The notes under the pieces were generated by a model, which worked only from the letters and a program-made list of their open reading frames with translations, was not told where the DNA came from and did no database searches. Positions 15,489 to 24,949 of a stretch of DNA of 64,000 nucleotides are shown one piece after another (position 1 is the first letter of the stretch; every line of letters begins with the position of its first letter). Origin of the DNA: an uncultured Flavobacteriaceae bacterium (GTDB lineage Bacteria; Bacteroidota; Bacteroidia; Flavobacteriales; Flavobacteriaceae); NCBI GenBank assembly GCA_947494715.1, contig CANLWG010000001.1, positions 744,001 to 808,000 on the forward strand. The letters are read 5' to 3'. A program made the translations under genes and the position numbers.

Positions 15489-17372
15489 ATGGGCCGAAAA
15501 TACGTTTTCGATTTTGATAGTACCCTGACTAGGGTAGAGGCATTGGATGTCCTGGCCGAAATGACTTTACAAGGAAGGTCGGATCGGGAGGAAATCGTCA
15601 ACAAGATTCAGGAAATCACCAATTTGGGAATAGATGGGGATATTTCCTTTACAGAGTCCTTGGAACGTCGTATTAAACTTCTAAATGCAAAAAAGGACGA
15701 CCTAGAAGGGTTGGTGGTAGAACTTCGTCAAAAAATCTCTAAATCCATAGCATCAAATAAAGAGTTTTTTAAAAAGTTTTCAGACGATATTTATGTCATT
15801 TCCTGTGGTTTTAAGGAATTTATAGACCCCATAGTTGCAGAATACAATATCCCATCTGATCGGGTATATGCCAACACCTTTAAATTTGATGAATCTGGAA
15901 GTATCATCGGTTTTGATGAAACCAATGTGCTGTCCTCCCACAACGGAAAAATAGAATGTCTAAAGGAACTGGATTTAGATGGAGAGGTACAGGTTATCGG
16001 TGATGGATATAGCGATTATGTAATGCGGGAAGCCGGAATAGCCCATAAGTTTTTTGCTTACACGGAGAATGTACATCGGGAAAAAGCGGCGAATAATGCC
16101 GATCATATTGCACCGAACTTGGATGAATTTTTATTTGTTAACGATTTGCCCAGGAATATATCCTATCCCAAAAACCGCATTAAGATTCTATTGCTAGAGA
16201 ATGTTCATCCAGCTGCTTTCGATAACCTTTCTGAGGATGGTTTTTCTGTCGAGTTGGTAAAACATAGCCTCGGCGAAGAGGAATTAATGGAAAAAATAAA
16301 AGGTGTCCATGTACTTGGAATCCGTTCCAAGACCCAGGTCACAAAACGGGTTCTGGATGCGGCCAATAAATTGTTGGTCGTTGGTGCCTTCTGTATAGGG
16401 ACAAAGCAAATAGAATTGGATTATGCCAAAAAAAAGGGAGTAGTCGTCTTCAATGCACCCTATAGCAACACGCGCTCTGTTGTAGAATTGGCCATAGGCG
16501 AAATTATTATGCTGATGCGAAATGTATTTCCGCGTAGTACGGAGATACATAAAGGCCAATGGAACAAGACCGCAGTAAATTCTAGGGAGGTCCGAGGAAA
16601 GAATTTAGGTATTGTTGGGTACGGGAATATCGGTAAGCAGTTGTCCGTTTTGGCCGAGGCCATTGGTATGCGGGTGTACTATTATGATATAGAGGATAAG
16701 CTTGCCTTGGGCAATGCGATTAAATGTGATACGCTGGAAGACCTTTTGAATGTTTCCGATGTGGTTACGGTACATATTGATGACAACCAGGCGAACAAAA
16801 ACTTTATTGGTGAGCGTGAAATTAATCAAATGCGGGACGGTGCCATGCTCATTAACCTTTCTCGTGGATTTGTCATTGATATTGCTGCACTTACCGAAGC
16901 ACTTAAGAGCGGAAAGTTGGCAGGTGCGGCGGTAGATGTGTATCCCGAAGAGCCAAGGAGCAATGGCGAATTCAAGACGGACTTGCAAGGACTTGAAAAT
17001 GTAATTCTAACTCCCCACGTAGGAGGTAGTACAGAAGAGGCCCAACGGGACATTGCCGATTTTGTACCCAATAAAATCATGGATTACATCAACTCGGGTA
17101 ATAGCGTGGATGCGGTCAACTTCCCTAATATTCGTTTGCCAAAGCAGAACAAAGCACACCGTTTTTTGCATATACATAAAAATGTTCCCGGTATTATGGC
17201 CCATATCAATGAAGTTTTGGCCAAGTACGAAATGAATATTGTAGGACAATACCTTTCTACGGATAGTGAGGTGGGTTATGTAATTACGGATTTGGACAAG
17301 GAGTACAATAAAGATGTGATGAAAGCCCTACGGAAGGTAGAACATACCATTAAATTTAGAGTATTGTATTGA
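15489..17372 (+). CDS. serA: Fused phosphoserine phosphatase-3-phosphoglycerate dehydrogenase (SerB-SerA)
   Basis: The protein has 627 residues. Residues 1-220 are a SerB-type HAD phosphatase: DFDSTLT (8-14, nucleophile Asp8 and acid Asp10), SCGFKEF near 105, and GDGYSDY (171-177). Residues 230-545 are a D-2-hydroxyacid dehydrogenase: Rossmann motif VGYGNIGKQ (376-384), NLSRGFVID with the catalytic Arg, AAVDVYPEEP, and HVGGSTEEAQ with the catalytic His. Residues 550-627 are an ACT domain. One chain therefore carries steps 1 and 3 of serine synthesis from 3-phosphoglycerate; the SerC aminotransferase is not in this window. The phosphatase residues look intact, so both activities are plausible. 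Confidence 0.93.
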   Translation: MGRKYVFDFDSTLTRVEALDVLAEMTLQGRSDREEIVNKIQEITNLGIDGDISFTESLERRIKLLNAKKDDLEGLVVELRQKISKSIASNKEFFKKFSDDIYVISCGFKEFIDPIVAEYNIPSDRVYANTFKFDESGSIIGFDETNVLSSHNGKIECLKELDLDGEVQVIGDGYSDYVMREAGIAHKFFAYTENVHREKAANNADHIAPNLDEFLFVNDLPRNISYPKNRIKILLLENVHPAAFDNLSEDGFSVELVKHSLGEEELMEKIKGVHVLGIRSKTQVTKRVLDAANKLLVVGAFCIGTKQIELDYAKKKGVVVFNAPYSNTRSVVELAIGEIIMLMRNVFPRSTEIHKGQWNKTAVNSREVRGKNLGIVGYGNIGKQLSVLAEAIGMRVYYYDIEDKLALGNAIKCDTLEDLLNVSDVVTVHIDDNQANKNFIGEREINQMRDGAMLINLSRGFVIDIAALTEALKSGKLAGAAVDVYPEEPRSNGEFKTDLQGLENVILTPHVGGSTEEAQRDIADFVPNKIMDYINSGNSVDAVNFPNIRLPKQNKAHRFLHIHKNVPGIMAHINEVLAKYEMNIVGQYLSTDSEVGYVITDLDKEYNKDVMKALRKVEHTIKFRVLY

Positions 17373-17381
17373 AAAAAGCGC

Positions 17382-17855
17382 CTACCTGTGATGATATGGC
17401 TCGTTCCTTAAAATTGTAAAAGCACGGTATATCTGTTCAATAAAGAACAAGCGCACCATTTGATGTGAAAATGTCATTTTGGAAAGACTGATGCTCCTGT
17501 GGGCTCTTTGATATAGGGCATCGCTAAAACCATAAGGCCCGCCAACCACAAAAACCAATTGTTTAATGCCGGAGTTCATTTTTTTTTGTAGGAATTCCGA
17601 GAATTCAATCGAAGTGTAGGTTTTCCCCTTTTCATCCAATAAAACCAAAACGTCCGTGGAGCTTAATTTTTTAAGAATTGCCTCGCCTTCTTTTTCCTTT
17701 TGTTGTGATTCTGATAGATTTTGGGCGTTCTTTATATCAGCGACAAATTGCAATTCGAATTTTACATAATGCTTCAACCTATCTTCATAATTGGAAATTA
17801 GTTGAAGTAGTTGTTTACTGTCAGTTTTTCCGACGACAAGTAGCTTAATTTTCAC
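17382..17855 (-). CDS. rlmH: 23S rRNA pseudouridine-1915 N3-methyltransferase RlmH
   Basis: The protein has 157 residues, the normal length. It is a SPOUT methyltransferase with the SAM-binding knot signature FVVGGPYGFSDALYQRAHRSISLSKMTFSHQMVRLFFIEQIYRAF near the C-terminus and VLLDEKGKTYTSIEFSEFL in the middle. It methylates pseudouridine 1915 in helix 69 of 23S rRNA on assembled 70S ribosomes. It converges on serBA with 9 bp between stops. Confidence 0.96.
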   Translation of the reverse strand: MKIKLLVVGKTDSKQLLQLISNYEDRLKHYVKFELQFVADIKNAQNLSESQQKEKEGEAILKKLSSTDVLVLLDEKGKTYTSIEFSEFLQKKMNSGIKQLVFVVGGPYGFSDALYQRAHRSISLSKMTFSHQMVRLFFIEQIYRAFTILRNEPYHHR

Positions 17856-17973
17856 GATGCAAATTTAATGGGAACAAACTGAAAGTTTGGCTTAAAATTC
17901 ATTAATCCGTTGGAATTTAAATCGAGGACCCAAAAAACATTTTACTAATTTTATCCGAATCAAATTTTCCTTA

Positions 17974-18831
17974 ATGATTTCAGAAGAACAGTTTCAAAAA
18001 GAGTTGGAAATTATTATCCGGAACGCGATTCGAGAAGATGTGGGCGATGGTGACCATAGTTCATTGGCCTGTATTCCAAATTCGGCTAGAGGCAAAGCCA
18101 AACTTTTGATCAAGGACGATGGTGTTTTGGCCGGTGTGGATTTTGCCAAACAGGTTTTTTCCTTTGTGGATGCGTCAATGGAAGTAGAAATCTTGATACA
18201 GGACGGGTCTCCGGTAAAATATGGAGATATTGCATTTTACGTTTCGGGAAGCTCGCAGAGCATTTTAAAAGCAGAACGATTGGTACTCAATGCAATGCAG
18301 CGTATGAGTGCTATAGCTACTAAAACAAAGTCCTATGTTCGTTTGTTGGAAGGCACCAAGACCAAAATTTTGGATACACGAAAGACCACTCCCGGCATCC
18401 GTGCTCTTGAAAAATGGGCCGTAAAAATAGGGGGAGGAGAGAATCACAGATTTGCGTTATATGATATGATCATGCTCAAGGACAATCATATAGATTTTGC
18501 CGGAGGTATTCCCCAGGCAATTCAAAAGACCCAAGCCTATTTAAAAGAAACGGGCAGGCATTTAAAAATCATTGTGGAGGCCAGAAATTTGAAAGAAGTA
18601 AACCAAATTTTGGAATCCGGGGGAGTGTATCGAATTTTGTTGGACAACTTTAATTATGGAGATACGCGAACAGCAGTTTCTACCATTGGAGATACTTGCC
18701 TGACCGAATCTTCAGGGGGAATAAATGAAAATACCATTCGCAAATATGCCGAATGCGGGGTCGATTATATTTCTTCGGGAGCCTTGACCCATTCGGTACA
18801 TAACATGGATTTAAGCCTAAAAGCAGTATAG
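17974..18831 (+). CDS. nadC: Nicotinate-nucleotide pyrophosphorylase (carboxylating)
   Basis: The protein has 285 residues. It makes nicotinate mononucleotide from quinolinate and PRPP in de novo NAD synthesis. Diagnostic parts are REDVGDGDHSS near the N-terminus, AERLVLNAMQRMSAIATKT, LDTRKTTPGIRALEKWAVKIGGGENHRFALYDMIMLKDNHI (residues 130-172) and VDYISSGALTHSV at the end. The stop is directly followed by the ATG of the YihY gene, so the two probably share a transcript. Confidence 0.96.
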   Translation: MISEEQFQKELEIIIRNAIREDVGDGDHSSLACIPNSARGKAKLLIKDDGVLAGVDFAKQVFSFVDASMEVEILIQDGSPVKYGDIAFYVSGSSQSILKAERLVLNAMQRMSAIATKTKSYVRLLEGTKTKILDTRKTTPGIRALEKWAVKIGGGENHRFALYDMIMLKDNHIDFAGGIPQAIQKTQAYLKETGRHLKIIVEARNLKEVNQILESGGVYRILLDNFNYGDTRTAVSTIGDTCLTESSGGINENTIRKYAECGVDYISSGALTHSVHNMDLSLKAV

Positions 18832-19806
18832 ATGTCGTTGGAAATTGAGGAAAAAATCGAGAAAATCCCAATAGTCAATAAACTGGCGGCTCTTTTAAAA
18901 CGTATAAAGCTCCCGGCATTTGAGGGACTTTCCCTGTATGATCTTATAGAAATGTACATCGTGGGTATATTTCAAGGGGCGCTTTCTTCCCGAGCCAGTG
19001 CCATCGCCTTCAGTTTGTTTATGGCCCTGTTTCCCCTTTTGATTTTTATGGTAACGCTTGTACCTTTTTTGGTGTCCTATCTCAGTTTGGGAAATGCCGA
19101 TTTTGATACCGAGTTCCTATCTTTTCTGGAATCTTTTCTTCCCACGGCCACCGGGGAGTACTTTGGGGAGATTTATCAACAGATAAAGGATCAAAAACGT
19201 GGCGGGCTGCTGTCCTCCGCTTTTTTGATTTCTATTTTTTTAATGGCCAACGGGGTAAACTCGATTTTTGGAGGGTTTGAAAATTCATATCATGTGGATC
19301 TTACCCGTAACTTCATCAGGCAATATGGGTATGCCTTGATGGTGGGGTTAATTTTATCTATTCTGATAATAGTCGGTTTTGTGGCATTTGTCTATTTTGA
19401 AGTTTATGTTTTGGGCTATCTTAACGAGTTTGCCGCTAGGACTGGAGGTTATGTTTTAGGGGAGGACGATATTATCGGGGTTCAGATTGCCAAATTTTTG
19501 TTTTTTATCATTTTGTCTTATTTAACCGTTGCCATACTGTATTATTTCGGCACGGCCGAAGGAAAAAAAGCCCGGTTCTTCTCAGCAGGTGCCCTTATGA
19601 CTACCTTATTGTTTATTTTAACCTCTTACTTATTTGGAGTTTATGTTGAAAAATTTGCCCGATATAACGAATTATACGGGGCTTTAGGCGGATTGTTGAT
19701 TTTAATGGTATATATATGGTTAAATTCCAATATATTGCTACTTGGCTTTGAACTGAACGCCTCTTTGAATTCCCTAAGAAAAAACTATGAAAAGAATGGT
19801 ACTTAG
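18832..19806 (+). CDS. YihY/virulence factor BrkB family membrane protein
   Basis: The protein has 324 residues with six membrane segments after a cytoplasmic N-terminus. The SSRASAIAFSLFMALFPLLIF signature and the C-terminal ALGGLLILMVYIWLNSNILLLGFELNA are typical of the YihY family, once misnamed RNase BN. Function is unknown; transport has been proposed. The start abuts the nadC stop, and the 3' end overlaps the next gene by 20 bp. Confidence 0.92.
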   Translation: MSLEIEEKIEKIPIVNKLAALLKRIKLPAFEGLSLYDLIEMYIVGIFQGALSSRASAIAFSLFMALFPLLIFMVTLVPFLVSYLSLGNADFDTEFLSFLESFLPTATGEYFGEIYQQIKDQKRGGLLSSAFLISIFLMANGVNSIFGGFENSYHVDLTRNFIRQYGYALMVGLILSILIIVGFVAFVYFEVYVLGYLNEFAARTGGYVLGEDDIIGVQIAKFLFFIILSYLTVAILYYFGTAEGKKARFFSAGALMTTLLFILTSYLFGVYVEKFARYNELYGALGGLLILMVYIWLNSNILLLGFELNASLNSLRKNYEKNGT

Positions 19807-20233
19807 AAGACTCTTTATTGTGGGCATTTGCTTGTTTTCTGGCTATGTGGCAAGTTCCCAAAGCGTCTTCGGGAAATGGAAGACCATCGATGATAGAACG
19901 GGAAAGCCCAAGGCCGTTATCGATATTTATGAAAAGGACGGATTAATGCATGGAAAAATTGTCCGGATTTTGGAAGAAGGCAAGGAAGATGCCCTTTGCC
20001 TAAAGTGTGACGGCGAACGAAAGGACAAACCCATCGTAGGAATGAAAATCATAAATAGCCTTAAGAAGAATACGAATGGGGAATGGAAAGGCAAGACCTT
20101 GTTCGATCCGGAACAAGGAATGACGTTTAGGTGTAAAATTTGGTTGAATCCGAAAAATGGGGACGAACTAAAGGTACGTGGCTATTTGGCATTTTTATAC
20201 CGAACACAGACTTGGATAAGGGTTGAAGGATAG
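19787..20233 (+). CDS. Secreted DUF2147 protein
   Basis: The protein has 148 residues with a signal peptide (LRRLFIVGICLFSGYVASSQS). The mature part SVFGKWKTIDDRTGKPKAVIDIYEKDGLMHGKIVRIL, a Cys pair in LCLKCDGE, PIVGMKIINSLKK and WLNPKNGDELKVRGYLAFLYRTQTWIRV match DUF2147, a small periplasmic beta-rich family often near metabolic genes. ATGs at 19787 and 19796 are both possible starts. It overlaps the YihY gene by 20 bp. Confidence 0.87.
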   Translation: MKRMVLRRLFIVGICLFSGYVASSQSVFGKWKTIDDRTGKPKAVIDIYEKDGLMHGKIVRILEEGKEDALCLKCDGERKDKPIVGMKIINSLKKNTNGEWKGKTLFDPEQGMTFRCKIWLNPKNGDELKVRGYLAFLYRTQTWIRVEG

Positions 20234-20247
20234 AAGGCAATGGTACT

Positions 20248-22704
20248 ATGCAACACTTCATCAACGTAGTTTTACCTATCCCCCTAGAAAAACTTTTTAC
20301 ATATCGAATCTCTCGAGCCGAAGCTGAATGGCTGACGCCTGGAATCCGGGTGGCGGTGCCTTTCGGAAAATCCAAGATATATACCGCAATGGTATACGAG
20401 ATTCATACCACCCCTCCCGAAGTCTATGACGCCAAGGAAATCCATGAAGTTTTAGATCAACGGCCCATCGTAAACCCAATACAGCTGAAACATTGGAAAT
20501 GGATTGCTTCGTATTATATGTGTACGTTGGGTAAGGTTTTTAGAACTGCCGTACCCAGTGCATTTTTATTGGAGAGCGAAACATTGGTTTTAAAAAATAA
20601 GGATGCCCAAGTAAATGAGAATGATCTTAGGGATGACGAGTTTTTGGTATTTGAGGCATTGCAGCATCAATCCTCTTTAAAGGTAAATGAAGTAGCGACT
20701 ATTGTTGATCGAAAAAGCGTACTACCCATTTTAAACCGCCTGTTGAAGAAAAGAGTTATCCTTCTAAAGGAAGAGATTTATGAACAGTACAGGCCCAAGT
20801 TGGTTCGCTATGTAAAACTTGGTAAGGAATATCTTTCCGAGGAAAAACTAGAAGACTTATTGACTTCGCTTACCCGAGCACCTAAACAAAGCCAGGTAGT
20901 ACTTTCCTTGTTCCAACTTCAGGCCAATAAAAAAGAGCCTATAAAAGTTACCGATTTGGAAAAGGCCAGCAATAGCTCCAAAGCGGTTATTAAGGCCTTG
21001 ATGGAAAAAGGAGTTTTGGAAGAGTATTTTGTAAGGACAGATCGCATAGTCTATGAAGGGAATGATGAGAATTCAGAACTGAAATTATTAAATCCAGACC
21101 AAAAAAGTGCTTTGGACGATATTTTGCAAAGCTTTGAAGAACAAAAAATTACTTTACTACAGGGTGTCACATCATCGGGCAAGACCGAAGTTTACGTAAA
21201 ATTGATAGAACGCTGTATCAATTCAGGAAAACAGGCCTTGTACCTTTTACCGGAAATTGCGCTAACCACACAGCTCATAACAAGACTAAGGGATTATTTC
21301 GGTGAAAAAGTATCTGTTTATCATTCTAAATACAGTTTACATGAACGGGTAGAGGTCTGGAATAATGTATTGTCCATGAAAACAAAGGCCCAAATTATAA
21401 TTGGTGCACGGTCGGCATTGTTTCTACCCTATTCGGACTTGGGCTTGATTATAGTAGATGAGGAACATGAAAGCTCCTTTAAGCAATTTGATCCGGCGCC
21501 GAGATATCATGCTAGGGATACCGCCATAGTATTGGGAAACCTTCATGAAGCCAATGTTCTTTTGGGTTCTGCAACACCTAGTATTGAAAGTTTTTATAAT
21601 GTGCAGACCCATAAATACGGTTATGCCAATATTAATAGGCGTTTTGGTAATGTCCTTATGCCCGATATTGAATTGGTGGATTTAAAGGAGCAAACCCGTA
21701 AACGAAAAATGAAAGGACATTTTTCGGAACGTCTTTTGGAGGAAATTACCGAAACCCTGGATGCCCATGAGCAGATTATCATTTTCCAAAATAGAAGGGG
21801 TTATGCCCCAATTGTGGAATGTACCACATGTGGACACTCCCCACAGTGCCCCAATTGTGATGTAAGTCTAACCTACCATCAATTCAGGAAACAATTGCGC
21901 TGTCATTATTGCAGTCATCATATGGTACTACAGCAAACGTGCTTGGCCTGTGGTAGTCCTACTTTGGATACTAAGGGTTTTGGCACCGAACAAATACAAG
22001 AAGAACTTCAAAAATTGTTTCCCAGCGCTAAAACTGCGCGTATGGATTTGGATACTACTCGTGGAAAACATGGTTATGAAAAAATAATTACGGCATTTGA
22101 ACAACAGGAAATCGATATTCTCGTGGGTACCCAAATGCTGACCAAGGGATTGGATTTCAGAAACGTAAACCTAGTGGGAATCATGAATGCGGATTCACTG
22201 CTTAATTTTCCGGATTATAGGGCACATGAAAGGGCTTATCAGCTTATGACCCAAGTGGCCGGTAGGGCAGGACGTACCAAGAAAAGGGGTAAAGTCATTA
22301 TTCAGAGCTATAATCCTTATCACCAAATCTTAAAACAAGTATCTACCAATGACTATATGGGTATGTACTCCGAACAAATTTATGAACGGCAATTGTATAA
22401 ATATCCCCCGATAAACAGAATAATCAGAATCACGTTTAAGCACAAAAATTTCAATGTCCTGAACGAAGCGGCCGAATGGTTTGCAAAATCTCTTAGAAAT
22501 GTATTTGGAGAAAGTGTATTGGGACCGGAATATCCGCCGGTAGCCCGTATCCGAAATCAATATCTAAAAAACGTTTTGATAAAAATAAATAGGGACTGGG
22601 CGCTTACTCAGACTAAAGACGGCATTAAAAAAATAGAAAGGTCGTTCAATGCTATTTCTCAGTACAGAGGCGTTCGCGTAATCTACAATGTGGATCATAT
22701 TTAA
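20248..22704 (+). CDS. priA: Primosomal protein N', replication restart helicase PriA
   Basis: The protein has 818 residues. An N-terminal 3'-DNA-binding domain (FINVVLPIPLEKLFTYRIS) and winged helix are followed by the helicase core: GVTSSGKTEVYVKL (Walker A), VDEEHESSFKQ (DEEH box) and GSATPSIES. Two zinc sites follow with eight cysteines (CTTCGHSPQCPNC and CHYC...CLACG). The C-terminal motifs are GTQMLTKGLDFRNV and QVAGRAGRTKKRGKV. It restarts stalled replication forks by unwinding and loading DnaB. All key residues look intact. Confidence 0.97.
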   Translation: MQHFINVVLPIPLEKLFTYRISRAEAEWLTPGIRVAVPFGKSKIYTAMVYEIHTTPPEVYDAKEIHEVLDQRPIVNPIQLKHWKWIASYYMCTLGKVFRTAVPSAFLLESETLVLKNKDAQVNENDLRDDEFLVFEALQHQSSLKVNEVATIVDRKSVLPILNRLLKKRVILLKEEIYEQYRPKLVRYVKLGKEYLSEEKLEDLLTSLTRAPKQSQVVLSLFQLQANKKEPIKVTDLEKASNSSKAVIKALMEKGVLEEYFVRTDRIVYEGNDENSELKLLNPDQKSALDDILQSFEEQKITLLQGVTSSGKTEVYVKLIERCINSGKQALYLLPEIALTTQLITRLRDYFGEKVSVYHSKYSLHERVEVWNNVLSMKTKAQIIIGARSALFLPYSDLGLIIVDEEHESSFKQFDPAPRYHARDTAIVLGNLHEANVLLGSATPSIESFYNVQTHKYGYANINRRFGNVLMPDIELVDLKEQTRKRKMKGHFSERLLEEITETLDAHEQIIIFQNRRGYAPIVECTTCGHSPQCPNCDVSLTYHQFRKQLRCHYCSHHMVLQQTCLACGSPTLDTKGFGTEQIQEELQKLFPSAKTARMDLDTTRGKHGYEKIITAFEQQEIDILVGTQMLTKGLDFRNVNLVGIMNADSLLNFPDYRAHERAYQLMTQVAGRAGRTKKRGKVIIQSYNPYHQILKQVSTNDYMGMYSEQIYERQLYKYPPINRIIRITFKHKNFNVLNEAAEWFAKSLRNVFGESVLGPEYPPVARIRNQYLKNVLIKINRDWALTQTKDGIKKIERSFNAISQYRGVRVIYNVDHI

Positions 22705-22791
22705 TGAACCACCGAAAACTTTGGTTACCGGGCCTCGATTTTAATGTATAAATATGATGTAAATTCTACTAGAAATCCTGTGTAAAAGTAA

Positions 22792-22825
22792 AAACCGGCG
22801 CTTCTTATATGAGAAGCGCCGGTTT
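22792..22825. terminator. Bidirectional terminator between priA and the LytTR regulator
   Basis: A perfect 14-bp stem (AAACCGGCGCTTCT pairing with its complement) with a 6-nt loop TATATG lies between two converging genes, about 90 bp after priA and 25 bp after the regulator stop. The outer A/T tracts give a short T run on each strand. Confidence 0.8.
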
Positions 22826-22850
22826 CATATATTGTAATGAAGTAGAAGTG

Positions 22851-23543
22851 CTAGACGTTGCTCAACGCTTCGGCCAGTTCTGTCTTCTTGTTTCGGCTCA
22901 ATGGAATGGATCTGCCGCTTACTTCAACATTTTTGCTATTGAACTTTTCCACTTTTTCCAAATTAACAATATAGGACTTGTGGATTCGCAGGAATTTTTC
23001 CTGAGGTAATTGTTTTTCAAAGGACTTCATTGTTGATAAAATTACGATATTGGCCTCATCCGTTACCAATTTTATGTAATCTCCCAATGCCTCTATCCAT
23101 TTAATATCGTTAAGAACCACCTTTCTCTTTTTGAGGTTACTCTTTACGAAAATATGCTCCTCATCCTCGTTTACCCTATGCATCTGCTCATACTTGGATA
23201 CAGCCCGTCTTACGGAAGCATCAAAACGTGCCATGGTAATGGGCTTATGCAAATAATCCGTGACGTCATAGTCAAAGGCCTTAAGGGCATAATCCGGTTT
23301 TCCGGTAATCAAAATTACTTGAGGACTGTTTTCAAGGGATTCGAGTAAGTCAAATCCATTGATGATCGGCATTTCAACATCAAGGAAAATTAAGTCGATC
23401 TCATTATTCTTAATGCCATTTTTAGCCTCTATCGCATTGCTATATTCGGCAACCATTGCAAGATTTGGGTGGTTGTTGACTAGCTTGGCGACTGCCATTC
23501 GCTGCATCGACGAATCGTCAACAATAATGCTTCTTAATTTCAT
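22851..23543 (-). CDS. LytTR-family two-component response regulator
   Basis: The protein has 230 residues. The receiver domain (1-120) has acidic pocket Asp9/Asp10, phosphoacceptor Asp55 in IFLDVEMP, a Thr in ILITGKP and Lys in YLHKPI. A LytTR DNA-binding domain follows from about 130 (FVKSNLKKRKVVLNDIKWIEALGDYIKLVTDE...FLRIHKSYIVNLEKVEKFNSKNVEVSGRSIPLSR). No sensor kinase lies in the adjacent genes, so its partner must be elsewhere. Targets are unknown. Confidence 0.95.
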   Translation of the reverse strand: MKLRSIIVDDSSMQRMAVAKLVNNHPNLAMVAEYSNAIEAKNGIKNNEIDLIFLDVEMPIINGFDLLESLENSPQVILITGKPDYALKAFDYDVTDYLHKPITMARFDASVRRAVSKYEQMHRVNEDEEHIFVKSNLKKRKVVLNDIKWIEALGDYIKLVTDEANIVILSTMKSFEKQLPQEKFLRIHKSYIVNLEKVEKFNSKNVEVSGRSIPLSRNKKTELAEALSNV

Positions 23544-23719
23544 AAAGGTTGATTTGTGGGGTTAAATCATCGACAAATTACTGAAAAAACACGTTCAACT
23601 GCAATAAAAGTTGTAAACATTGTACGGAATCCTGTGTAATTGGCAATGACCATAGTTTAAGATTTGGTTAAGTTCAATTTTAACGATTGTTAGTCTATAA
23701 CGAAGATTTTTTCGTTTTC

Positions 23720-23750
23720 TTGTGAAGTGTGCTAAATATTCTTATTTTTG
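23720..23750 (+). promoter_or_regulatory. Promoter of the rpsF-rpsR-rplI operon
   Basis: TTG at 23720-23722 and TATTTTTG at 23743-23750 are separated by 20 bp, matching the Bacteroidota -33/-7 consensus (TTG, then TAnnTTTG). The ATG of rpsF follows 24 bp later. Confidence 0.65.
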
Positions 23751-23774
23751 CGCTCCTAAAAAATATACATTCAT

Positions 23775-24113
23775 ATGAACCATTACGAAACTGTTTTCAT
23801 TTTAAATCCCGTTTTATCTGATACTCAGATAGAGGAAACAGTTAAGAAATTTGAGGATTTCTTAATTAAGAATGGCGCCAAAATGGTCTCCAAGGAAAAC
23901 TGGGGACTCAAAAAATTGGCCTATGCCATACAAAACAAAAAAAGTGGCTTTTATCATTTGTTCGAATTTACTGCGCCGGGTGAAGTTATAGGCCCATACG
24001 AGCAAGAGTTTAGAAGGGACGAACGCATTATGCGTTTTCTTACGGTGAGATTGGATAAGCACGCCATTGAATGGGCGGAAAAAAGAAGAACAAGGTTAAA
24101 AGCTAAAGCGTAA
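23775..24113 (+). CDS. rpsF: 30S ribosomal protein S6
   Basis: The protein has 112 residues, starting [30 protein letters not shown], the S6 hallmark, with [24 protein letters not shown] and [17 protein letters not shown] in the second half. S6 binds S18 and the central domain of 16S rRNA. It is first in the rpsF-rpsR-rplI operon; 5 bp separate it from rpsR. Confidence 0.98.
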   Translation: MNHYETVFILNPVLSDTQIEETVKKFEDFLIKNGAKMVSKENWGLKKLAYAIQNKKSGFYHLFEFTAPGEVIGPYEQEFRRDERIMRFLTVRLDKHAIEWAEKRRTRLKAKA

Positions 24114-24118
24114 AGAAC

Positions 24119-24415
24119 ATGGCAACATTACAACAACAGGCAAAAGGAAAAAAAGATGGGGAAATCAGGTATTTGACCCCTTTGAACATTGAGACCAATA
24201 CCAAGAAAAAGTATTGTAGGTTCAAAAAGTCCGGCATTAAATATATTGATTATAAGGATGCGGATTTTTTGATGAAATTGGTAAACGAGCAAGGGAAATT
24301 ACTTCCTAGGAGGCTTACCGGCACTTCTTTGAAATATCAACGAAAGGTAGCGCAAGCTGTAAAACGTGCCCGTCATTTGGCTTTAATGCCATATGTGGGC
24401 GATTTGTTAAAATAA
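24119..24415 (+). CDS. rpsR: 30S ribosomal protein S18
   Basis: The protein has 98 residues. [62 protein letters not shown] is the S18 core, the heterodimer partner of S6 in the small subunit platform. The N-terminal Lys/Gln-rich tail is typical of Bacteroidota. The spacing within the operon indicates co-translation with rpsF and rplI. Confidence 0.98.
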   Translation: MATLQQQAKGKKDGEIRYLTPLNIETNTKKKYCRFKKSGIKYIDYKDADFLMKLVNEQGKLLPRRLTGTSLKYQRKVAQAVKRARHLALMPYVGDLLK

Positions 24416-24428
24416 AAAGAGACCGAAG

Positions 24429-24881
24429 ATGGAAGTTATATTAAAGCAAGATGTGGAACACTTGGGTTTCAAGGACGATTTGGTAAGCGTAAAAAATGGT
24501 TACGGTAGAAATTACCTTATTCCTAATGGATTGGCTACCATGGCGACCCCTTCTGCCAAAAAGGTTTTGGAAGAGACCTTAAGACAACGGGCGCACAAAG
24601 AAAAATCTATTGTGGACGCTGCCAATAAGACAGCAGAAGCATTGAAAGGACTTGAACTTAAAATACCCGCTAAAACGGGTGACGGAGATAAGCTGTTTGG
24701 TTCTATTACCACCATTGACCTAGCTGCAGCTTTTCAAAAAGAAGGTCATGAGATAGATAAAAAATACATTGCCATACAGGGAGGCTCCGTAAAACGTACC
24801 GGGCCCTATAATGCACAAGTTAGATTACACCGTGAGGTTGTGGTAGACTTCGCTTTTGAGGTAATCGCCGAGCAAAAGTAA
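24429..24881 (+). CDS. rplI: 50S ribosomal protein L9
   Basis: The protein has 150 residues. The N-terminal rRNA-binding domain MEVILKQDVEHLGFKDDLVSVKNGYGRNYLIPNGLA is followed by the long connecting helix and the C-terminal domain LFGSITTIDLAAAFQKEGHEIDKKYI. It is last in the ribosomal operon and is followed by an intrinsic terminator. Confidence 0.98.
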   Translation: MEVILKQDVEHLGFKDDLVSVKNGYGRNYLIPNGLATMATPSAKKVLEETLRQRAHKEKSIVDAANKTAEALKGLELKIPAKTGDGDKLFGSITTIDLAAAFQKEGHEIDKKYIAIQGGSVKRTGPYNAQVRLHREVVVDFAFEVIAEQK

Positions 24882-24902
24882 AGGTCGAAAAACAAAAATA
24901 AC

Positions 24903-24934
24903 AAGCCTTTCAGTACCTACTGAAAGGCTTTTTT
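24903..24934 (+). terminator. Terminator of the rpsF-rpsR-rplI operon
   Basis: A 12-13 bp stem (AAGCCTTTCAGT and its complement) with a tiny loop ends in TTTTT, 22 bp after the rplI stop. It has the standard rho-independent form. Confidence 0.85.
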
Positions 24935-24949
24935 ATGATATGACAAATC

